18,237 nucleotides of DNA from NCBI GenBank assembly GCA_016217875.1, contig JACRFN010000057.1:1-18237 (forward strand). The letters run 5' to 3'. The number at the start of each line of letters is the position of its first letter. Within the stretch, counting starts at the first letter, position 1. Position numbers and translations under genes: made by a program. Positions 7,971 to 12,770 of this stretch are shown here, in pieces. The DNA is from Candidatus Kerfeldbacteria bacterium (GTDB taxonomy: Bacteria > Patescibacteriota > Patescibacteriia > Veblenbacterales > UBA10138). The notes under the pieces are model-generated. The model saw only the letters and a program-made list of their open reading frames with translations. It did no database searches and was not told the DNA's origin.

Positions 7971-8026
7971 GGGCGGATGGCGGAACTGGTATACCTGCCG
8001 GCAGGCAGGCGCACACGACTCAAAAT
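7971..8026 (+). pseudogene. 5' half of a tRNA-Leu gene, cut in the anticodon loop
   Basis: The segment carries the tRNA-Leu 5' features TGGCGGAACTGGTATAC and GCACACGACTCAAAAT (anticodon CAA). These match the intact tRNA-Leu at 8274-8358 apart from one base (C/T), an inserted block in the D-loop that contains the palindrome CCTGCCGGCAGG (7994-8005), and a different acceptor strand (GGGCGGA against GCCGGAG). Homology stops straight after the anticodon loop, where the GIY-YIG ATG begins. There is no 3' half, so it cannot make a normal tRNA. Confidence 0.8.
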
Positions 8027-8266
8027 ATGTTTTATACCTACGCGCTGAAAAGCCTGACAGACGGGCATTTATATATCGGCCTGACACAGGATGTAGAAAA
8101 ACGGCTCAAGGAACACAATACCGGCAAAACACGCTCTACTAGAAACCGATTGCCTTTTCGGTTAATATATCAGGAGAGTTTCAATACTCGTTTGGAGGCT
8201 AGGCAAAAAGAAAAATATCTTAAATCCGGTATCGGCAGGGAATTTCTCAAAAGCCTACAGACTTAA
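8027..8266 (+). CDS. Small GIY-YIG nuclease-domain protein
   Basis: From the ATG at 8027 the gene encodes 79 residues, the size of stand-alone UvrC-type GIY-YIG domains. The motif reads FYTYALKS followed by LYIGLT (the GIY and YIG elements), then the catalytic-type Arg in VEKRLKEHN and Glu58 in RLEARQKEKYLKSG. Related small proteins are common in CPR genomes; GIY-YIG domains cut DNA and are used by homing endonucleases. The frame is open upstream to 7967, but that extension is tRNA-derived sequence and is unlikely to be protein. The gene fits exactly between a tRNA-Leu 5' fragment, one base before it, and an intact tRNA-Leu seven bases after it, which suggests insertion into a tRNA-Leu. No ribosome site is visible; translation may depend on the tRNA-fragment leader. 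Confidence 0.88.
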   Translation: MFYTYALKSLTDGHLYIGLTQDVEKRLKEHNTGKTRSTRNRLPFRLIYQESFNTRLEARQKEKYLKSGIGREFLKSLQT

Positions 8267-8273
8267 TCAACAT

Positions 8274-8358
8274 GCCGGAGTGGCGGAATTGGTATACGCA
8301 CACGACTCAAAATCGTGCGGGGAAACTCATGAGGGTTCGAGTCCCTCCTCCGGCACCA
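8274..8358 (+). tRNA. tRNA-Leu (anticodon CAA)
   Basis: The acceptor arm GCCGGAG pairs fully with CTCCGGC, followed by discriminator A and an encoded CCA. The anticodon stem CACGA/TCGTG encloses the loop CTCAAAA, giving anticodon CAA. A long class II variable region follows, then a T-arm GAGGG-TTCGAGT-CCCTC. All arms are canonical. It lies directly after the GIY-YIG gene and probably shares its promoter. Confidence 0.96.
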
Positions 8359-8383
8359 GTAGTAACTTGTTCGGAATTTGGAA

Positions 8384-8456
8384 TATGGAGCGATATTGCG
8401 GAAGCCAAAATCGCTCCATACAAAGAAAGCACCTAATAAGTAAGTGCTTTCTTTGT
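8384..8456. terminator. Two tandem hairpins between convergent tRNA genes
   Basis: TATGGAGCGAT (8384-8394) pairs perfectly with ATCGCTCCATA (8410-8420), loop 15. Immediately after, ACAAAGAAAGCAC (8420-8432) pairs perfectly with GTGCTTTCTTTGT (8444-8456), loop 11. They sit between tRNA-Leu (+) and the minus-strand tRNA cluster. Neither is followed by a clear T-run, so a bidirectional terminator or processing role is only likely, not shown. Confidence 0.5.
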
Positions 8457-8505
8457 GGTAGTAGGGGTGGTGATCGCCCACAGGGCCACTCCTAGGGCTT
8501 ACTTG
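8456..8505 (-). other. tRNA 3'-half-like fragment (weak)
   Basis: On the minus strand this reads from TAAGCCCTAGG, identical to the 3' side of the anticodon arm of the neighbouring tRNA-Met, to CCCTACTACCA, a plausible acceptor strand with CCA. CCCTACT could pair at six of seven positions with GGCAGGG of the 5' half at 8648-8685. However, the T-arm is not canonical: only GTGG/CCAC pairs, and the loop lacks TTC. It may be a decayed 3' half or an unrelated structure. Confidence 0.3.
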
Positions 8506-8647
8506 CCCCGCCACAATTTGGTAATACTTTGGTAGCGGAGGGTGGACTTGCACCACCGACCTAGGGCTTATGAGTCCCTCGCTCTAACTACCTGAGCTAC
8601 TCCGCCATATCGTAATACTATCATTCTACTCGTTAATTGTGGCGGGG
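8506..8647. repeat. 13-bp inverted repeat enclosing tRNA-Met
   Basis: CCCCGCCACAATT at 8506-8518 and AATTGTGGCGGGG at 8635-8647 are perfect reverse complements. They flank tRNA-Met and abut, on their outer sides, the two tRNA-half-like fragments. ACTT/AAGT and AGGG/CCCT just outside extend the pairing with small internal loops. Confidence 0.85.
8530..8606 (-). tRNA. tRNA-Met, elongator type (anticodon CAT)
   Basis: Acceptor GGCGGAG pairs with CTCCGCT (G1-U72 wobble), then A and an encoded CCA. The D-stem is GCTC/GAGC. The anticodon arm AGGGA-CTCATAA-GCCCT has anticodon CAT and an A-G mismatch next to the loop. The T-arm is GGTGG-TGCAAGT-CCACC, with G instead of the usual T at position 55. 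It lacks the C1-A72 mismatch of initiators, so it is elongator Met; a tRNA-Ile decoding AUA after lysidine modification cannot be excluded from sequence alone. Confidence 0.92.
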
Positions 8648-8685
8648 TGAAAGTCCCTCGCTCTGACCAACTGAGCTACCCTGCC
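8648..8685 (-). pseudogene. 5' half of a tRNA gene, ending in the anticodon loop
   Basis: The 38 bases read as a textbook tRNA 5' half: acceptor GGCAGGG, TA, D-stem GCTC with loop AGTTGGTCA and GAGC, G26, stem AGGGA and CTTTCA, which would place TTC (Glu) in the anticodon. It then passes directly into the 13-base repeat arm; no T-arm or 3' acceptor follows before the next tRNA. It is either a truncated tRNA or half of a disrupted one (see 8456-8505). Confidence 0.65.
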
Positions 8686-8729
8686 GTATCTGACAAGTGG
8701 CCCGCGAGAACGGGCCACGGTAAAGGTCT

Positions 8730-8804
8730 TGGTTGCGGGGGTGGGATTTGAACCCACGATCTCCTGGTTATGAGCCAGGCGAGATGCCACTTCTCCACCC
8801 CGCG
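8730..8804 (-). tRNA. Initiator tRNA-fMet (anticodon CAT)
   Basis: Acceptor CGCGGGG against CCCCGCA leaves the C1-A72 mismatch that marks bacterial initiator tRNA; A and an encoded CCA follow. The D-stem GAGA/TCTC includes the initiator-type A11-U24 pair. The anticodon arm is CCTGG-CTCATAA-CCAGG and the T-arm GTGGG-TTCAAAT-CCCAC. Of the three G-C pairs usual above the initiator anticodon loop, only two are present; pair 29-41 is U-A. First tRNA of the minus-strand cluster. Confidence 0.95.
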
Positions 8805-8823
8805 TCGTCAATTAAGCCTTGTT

Positions 8824-8852
8824 AGAATAAGGCAAAACACTAAACTTGGCAA
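8824..8852 (-). promoter_or_regulatory. Promoter of the minus-strand tRNA cluster
   Basis: On the minus strand TTGCCA (8852-8847), a 17-base spacer and TATTCT (8829-8824) lie about 20 bases before tRNA-fMet. This predicts a start roughly 13 bases ahead of the tRNA. It could also transcribe the tRNA fragments and tRNA-Met. Confidence 0.5.
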
Positions 8853-8887
8853 GTCTTAATAAGATAACTCTTTGGTTATACTTATCC

Positions 8888-9802
8888 CTATATCTTTTTC
8901 GGGAAAATAACCGACAGCAAAAGTGAGAGGCAGAGAGCAGCCATAATTACGCCAAAGGAAACTAGTGAGGAAATGTGCAGTCCAAAAATACCAGCCAGCA
9001 TTTTGGCGCCGATGAACACCAAAATAAACGACAACCCCTTCTGTAAATGGTGAAAACGGTGTAGCACGTTCTCAATCAAAAAGAACATGGCCCGCAAACC
9101 CATCACGGCAAAAATATTGGAGGTAAAAATTATATAAGGATTCTGCGAAATGGCAAAGGCCGCCGGAATAGAATCCACGGCAAATACAATGTCGGTAGTT
9201 TCTATCAACAGCAAAACCATAAACAGCAGGGTAAAATAAATTTTGCCGTTTTCCTTAACTATAAATTTTCCACCATGCTCATGGGGTGAAAAAGCCAGGT
9301 ACTTATGGGCCAATTTAAAAACCTTATTGTCATGAAAGTTGATGTGCTCTTCTTTTTTCTCGCGCAGCAGTTTAATACCGGTAATGATTAGGATCACGCC
9401 AAAGATATAAAGTATCCAGTAGAACTGGCTGACTAAATAACTGCCAGCGCCTATAAATAAACCCCGGAATACCACCGCCCCAGTAATACCCCAGAATAGC
9501 ACCCGGTGGTGATATTTCTCATCCAGTTTAAAGAAACTGAAAAGCAGCAGGAATACGAACAGATTATCCACTGACAACATCTTTTCCGTGATATAGGCAC
9601 TCATGAACTCCGTGGCCGACTCCCGGCCCATGTACAAGAAAACCAAAAATCCAAAAGCCACGGCCACCGCCACCCAAAAAATGGATTGCAAAGCCGCGGT
9701 TTGAAAGCTGATTTTGTGGGCTTGGCGGTTAAAATAACCTAAATCGGCTATTAAAAAGCCGACAATCACTACGCCAAAAACAATTAAAAGCTCCTGCTGC
9801 AT
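8888..9802 (-). CDS. TerC/Alx family membrane transporter (probable Mn2+ exporter)
   Basis: The protein has 304 residues and is strongly hydrophobic, with about eight or nine membrane segments. TerC signatures are clear: MLSVDNLFVFLLLFSFF near residue 80, GAVVFRGLFI near 110, and ETTDIVFAVDSIPAAFAIS near 205, where acidic residues lie within membrane helices. A hydrophilic loop rich in His, Lys and Glu (about 150-190, KKEEHINFHDN then SPHEHGG) separates the two halves. Members such as E. coli Alx and B. subtilis TerC-type proteins export manganese; older tellurium-resistance labels come from the first member studied. No yybP-ykoY riboswitch is apparent in the short divergent gap upstream. The family call is firm; the substrate is inferred. 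Confidence 0.92.
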   Translation of the reverse strand: MQQELLIVFGVVIVGFLIADLGYFNRQAHKISFQTAALQSIFWVAVAVAFGFLVFLYMGRESATEFMSAYITEKMLSVDNLFVFLLLFSFFKLDEKYHHRVLFWGITGAVVFRGLFIGAGSYLVSQFYWILYIFGVILIITGIKLLREKKEEHINFHDNKVFKLAHKYLAFSPHEHGGKFIVKENGKIYFTLLFMVLLLIETTDIVFAVDSIPAAFAISQNPYIIFTSNIFAVMGLRAMFFLIENVLHRFHHLQKGLSFILVFIGAKMLAGIFGLHISSLVSFGVIMAALCLSLLLSVIFPKKI

Positions 9803-9850
9803 AAATAATCAGTCTTTAGTATAGCATCTCTTAGGTCTTTAGGACCCAAA

Positions 9851-10366
9851 ATGATAAGTCGTGTCCTGACTTGGTTCCGCGGCCTATTTGCTCTATGCTA
9901 TAAGCATATGTATCTATCTGTTCACACCGCGGCTGGGCTGGGCCTGGCGCGTGTCATACCAAATCCCATAGCCGCCTTTGCGGCTGGCTTACTCTCGCAC
10001 TTCGTGCTGGACTTTATTCCGCACGGGGACGAATTCCTGGCTGACTCCGCCTTCACCCGCGCCCGCATTCGCCGACGACTGCTGGGAGCGGCTTTTCTTG
10101 ATGGCATAATCCTGGTTATCTTTCTTCTCATCTATCTTTGGACAACACCCCAGCTCAACCTCAATGTCGTGGCGGCGGCAGTTATTGGCTCTTTATTACC
10201 AGACGCTATCAATGGCTTCTATTTGATAACCCAGGCCCCGTTGTTTAAACGTTACGTTCATTGGCACGCTAAATTACACAATCTGCCAGGACACGAGCTG
10301 TCGTGGCAGAAGGGCATTTTGGTGCAAGGCCTGACCTTTGCTGCTTTGTGGCTGCTATTAATTTAA
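9851..10366 (+). CDS. Membrane protein resembling YdjM/DUF457-type metal-dependent hydrolases
   Basis: The product has 171 residues and three to four membrane segments. Conserved-looking polar residues cluster as in YdjM-like integral membrane hydrolases: His25 in VHTAAGLGLA, then LLSHFVLDFIPHGD (about 47-60) with His50, Asp54, His58 and Asp60, and further HWHAKLHNLPGHE near the C-terminus. These could bind metal near the membrane face. AGGA lies six bases before the ATG at 9851, supporting that start over the ATG at 9908. It is divergent from the TerC-family gene. The fold assignment is from motif shape only; no substrate can be proposed. Confidence 0.6.
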   Translation: MISRVLTWFRGLFALCYKHMYLSVHTAAGLGLARVIPNPIAAFAAGLLSHFVLDFIPHGDEFLADSAFTRARIRRRLLGAAFLDGIILVIFLLIYLWTTPQLNLNVVAAAVIGSLLPDAINGFYLITQAPLFKRYVHWHAKLHNLPGHELSWQKGILVQGLTFAALWLLLI

Positions 10367-10392
10367 TCAGAAGAACTGTCTAATCAATTTTT

Positions 10393-10430
10393 AAACTATT
10401 CTCTTATTCGTACGAATAAGAGAATAGTTT
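10393..10430. terminator. 38-bp perfect palindrome, probable bidirectional terminator
   Basis: A perfect spacer-free palindrome centred on CGTACG (10409-10414), with arms reading CTATTCTCTTATT and its complement. On the plus strand it is followed by TTTTTG when the arm's own T's are counted, and it separates two convergent genes, so termination in both directions fits. Its core differs from that of the palindromes at 3815 and 4507. Confidence 0.6.
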
Positions 10431-10440
10431 TTGTAATAAT

Positions 10441-11052
10441 TTACGATGGCCACTGCAATAACTTGCCAGCCTGACGTTCTATCTTATCAGCCAAGCGCAA
10501 ATGCTTAATTTGCGTGCGGGTGACCAAAGGGTAATGCCGCACTTTATCAAGATAACGCGGCACGTACCACACGTCTTTGACACTCGTCATCCAGCCCGCT
10601 TTATCAAAACGCGCCAAGTTAACTGGCCCTGAGTAACTGCGCAAGGTCTTTTTACCATCATCGGTAAAATACTCATGAAAATACGACAAGGCTAACTCTC
10701 TCAGAGTGCGGTAGATCGGTTCGCGATAACGCAACACGGCATGATTGGTTTTACTTACTGCTCCCCAGCAGCCGCGCTCTTTGAATAAAGCCACCACGTG
10801 GTCATCATCGTGCCAAACAGATTTCAAATCCATTAATAAAGGCTTATGACCATGCAGCCTCAAAGCCAAAGCCGCCAGCATGGCGCCTTCTATGCAATGA
10901 GCCCGGCGCTCTTGTAAAACGCGCCGAGGCGACAAACAAGTTTCACCGCCGCGCTCGAAATTTATAGGCAGGGTAGTCAAAAAATCCTGCACGGCTAACG
11001 GAGTTTTAAGGCGACGGAGCAAACGTAGTTCAGAAAGTGTTAAGCCGAACAT
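10441..11052 (-). CDS. Transglutaminase-like cysteine-enzyme-fold protein
   Basis: The product has 203 residues and no signal peptide or membrane segment. The region RRAHCIEGAMLAALALRLHGHKP (about 49-71) followed by DDDHVVALF (His85) and WGAVSKTNHA (Asn103) has the Cys-His-Asp/Asn arrangement of the transglutaminase/protease-like fold, with Cys53 at the start of a helix. The C-terminal half, with several aromatic patches (YFHEYFTDDG, YVPRYLDK), is not recognised. Eight bases separate it from the upstream EamA gene, so it is the last gene of a probable uppP-EamA-this operon. Substrate unknown; a peptide or amide bond would suit the fold. The fold call is an inference from motif spacing. Confidence 0.5.
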   Translation of the reverse strand: MFGLTLSELRLLRRLKTPLAVQDFLTTLPINFERGGETCLSPRRVLQERRAHCIEGAMLAALALRLHGHKPLLMDLKSVWHDDDHVVALFKERGCWGAVSKTNHAVLRYREPIYRTLRELALSYFHEYFTDDGKKTLRSYSGPVNLARFDKAGWMTSVKDVWYVPRYLDKVRHYPLVTRTQIKHLRLADKIERQAGKLLQWPS

Positions 11053-11060
11053 AAAAATAA

Positions 11061-11894
11061 CTAAATTATCAAAAGAACAATACCAACCGTTAACAGCCCC
11101 AAAGCAGTTAGTTTCAAAACTACATGCCGTTCATGAAAATATTGGCTACCAGACACAATGGACCACAAGACTGCCGATGAACGTTTAGCTGCCAGCACTA
11201 TAGAGGCAGGAGCAAAACTATAAGCAAAACTCTCAACCACACTGCCAATACCCTGCGCCGCTGATTGAGTGAAGAAAATACTCTGCCGCAGCAGTATCAG
11301 GGGGTTCTGGTTTGTCCAAAAACGGGCCGCTAAAAACAAACAAACCATCAAAATAAGCTGCAGAGTAAGCTGTTCACCTACTACCGAATTAAAATGTGTA
11401 ATATCGTACTTATACAGAGAAATTGTGAGTACTGCATTCACGGCGGTAAACCCCACTAGCCACCGGCCGGCCTGGCCTAAGCCATGATTCAAGGAGAGTA
11501 GGGCTATAACCGCTACAATCAAGATTAGACCCACTACTTGGAGTGGTTCAAAGGTGTAGCCGAGCAAACCGTCCATGCCCAAAAGTAAAGGTATGGTAAG
11601 TACGCGGATAAAACTAAAGGTGCTTCGGTCAGCCGTGACAATGGCCAACATGGTAACGTATATCTGTATAATCTCCAGTACTACGCGCAAAGAAAAGGTG
11701 GGTAAGGAAGCCAAGCTAAAAGAAAAAGCCTTGGTGGTGAGGGCCAAAACCACAAAAATAGCCGTACTAAACACTAAATTTAGAAAAGCCATGGTGTAGG
11801 TGCTTTCACGCTTGCTTGATACTTCAAACTTACCAATGGATAAGGAAATTTCGTCAAACAGTGTACCCAGAGAGGCTAAAATAACACCCCACAT
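11061..11894 (-). CDS. EamA-like DMT superfamily transporter
   Basis: The product has 277 residues with about nine or ten hydrophobic helices and a two-fold repeated layout: an N-terminal half (helices to about residue 135, ILIVAVIALLSLNHG) and a C-terminal half beginning RWLVGFTAVNAVL. The final segment AAKRSSAVLWSIVSGSQYFHERH...LTVGIVLLII is typical of EamA/DMT proteins, where the last helices form a dimer-like fold. These transport diverse metabolites or may flip lipids; the substrate cannot be read. It follows uppP by four bases, which may hint at an envelope link but is not proof. Confidence 0.75.
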   Translation of the reverse strand: MWGVILASLGTLFDEISLSIGKFEVSSKRESTYTMAFLNLVFSTAIFVVLALTTKAFSFSLASLPTFSLRVVLEIIQIYVTMLAIVTADRSTFSFIRVLTIPLLLGMDGLLGYTFEPLQVVGLILIVAVIALLSLNHGLGQAGRWLVGFTAVNAVLTISLYKYDITHFNSVVGEQLTLQLILMVCLFLAARFWTNQNPLILLRQSIFFTQSAAQGIGSVVESFAYSFAPASIVLAAKRSSAVLWSIVSGSQYFHERHVVLKLTALGLLTVGIVLLII

Positions 11895-11898
11895 ATCA

Positions 11899-12678
11899 TT
11901 AGAAAATCACTAACCAAAAACTCACTGCCGCCAAGATGCGGTAAAGACCAAAAGGAATAAAGGTATGTTGTTTAATAAAACCAAGCAAAAATTTAATGCT
12001 CATTAAGGCCACTACAAATGAAACTATAAAGCCCGCCGACAACACACCGAATTGCGATGAAGAAAAACTGCTGGCATTTTTAAATAAGTCCAAACCAGTG
12101 GCCGCCAGCATGGTCGGCACAGCCAGGAGAAAAGAAAACTCCACGGCCGCACGACGGCTTAACCCCAGGCTCAGCCCACCAACAATAGTGGCGGCGGCGC
12201 GCGACACGCCCGGCACTATGGCCAGCGACTGGCATAAGCCAATCACCAAAGCAGTACCATAAGGCAACCTGGCTAATTCATCCGGTCTAGCCTCAGGTTC
12301 TTGGTGAACCAATTCAAAAATGATCAAAGCCAAACCGCCTAATAACATGGCCCACAACACCACTGCGTTGCTACCCAAAAGATATTGTTTGACTAGGCGA
12401 TAAAGGGCCAAGCCTATTACCGCCGTGGGTAAAAAAGCCACCGCCAAACGCTTCATGATGGCCCAGTTAACGAACAAGGTGCGCCAATATAAAACTACTA
12501 CGGCCAAAATAGCGCCCAACTGGATAATAATCTCAAAACTTTTAACAAACTCGGTTGAGTCCAAGCCCAATAAACGCGTGGTCAATATTAAATGGCCAGT
12601 GGAGGAAATGGGTAGGAACTCCGTTACGCCCTCAACCAACCCTAAAATAAGCGATTGAAGCAAGCCCATACTTATCAA
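11899..12678 (-). CDS. uppP: Undecaprenyl-diphosphatase UppP/BacA
   Basis: UppP removes a phosphate from undecaprenyl diphosphate so that the lipid carrier can be reused for peptidoglycan and other wall polymers; its loss raises bacitracin sensitivity in model bacteria. Length 259 residues, usual for the family. EGVTEFLPISSTGHLIL (16-32) carries the glutamates and the SSTGH motif, and PGVSRAAATIVGGLSLG (156-172) carries the catalytic Arg160. The protein is polytopic. The TTG at 12678 has GAGG five bases upstream and is preferred; an ATG at 12669 has no site at proper distance. First gene of a compact minus-strand cluster. Confidence 0.95.
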   Translation of the reverse strand: MISMGLLQSLILGLVEGVTEFLPISSTGHLILTTRLLGLDSTEFVKSFEIIIQLGAILAVVVLYWRTLFVNWAIMKRLAVAFLPTAVIGLALYRLVKQYLLGSNAVVLWAMLLGGLALIIFELVHQEPEARPDELARLPYGTALVIGLCQSLAIVPGVSRAAATIVGGLSLGLSRRAAVEFSFLLAVPTMLAATGLDLFKNASSFSSSQFGVLSAGFIVSFVVALMSIKFLLGFIKQHTFIPFGLYRILAAVSFWLVIF

Positions 12679-12699
12679 TTGTACCTCAATTCAACAGCT

Positions 12700-12756
12700 T
12701 TAGGCCAAAACTAAAGTCCTACTCCGCCCAGGCAACGAAATAGGGCTTTGGCCTAA
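12700..12756. repeat. 10-bp inverted repeat between the coiled-coil gene and uppP
   Basis: TTAGGCCAAA (12700-12709) and TTTGGCCTAA (12747-12756) are exact complements, with CCTA/TAGG able to pair inside the 37-base loop. It may end the transcript of the minus-strand gene finishing at 12771, but no T-run follows on either strand. Confidence 0.45.
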
Positions 12757-12770
12757 CAGAAATTTTATGC

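Noticed and set aside
7967..8026. N-terminal extension of the GIY-YIG protein
   Set aside because: This part is the tRNA-Leu remnant and D-loop insert; the GIY-YIG fold starts at the ATG at 8027.
8263..8556. Minus-strand open frame of 97 codons (and a plus-strand frame at 8280-8495)
   Set aside because: They run through tRNA-Leu, hairpins and tRNA fragments; their products are translated RNA-gene sequence.
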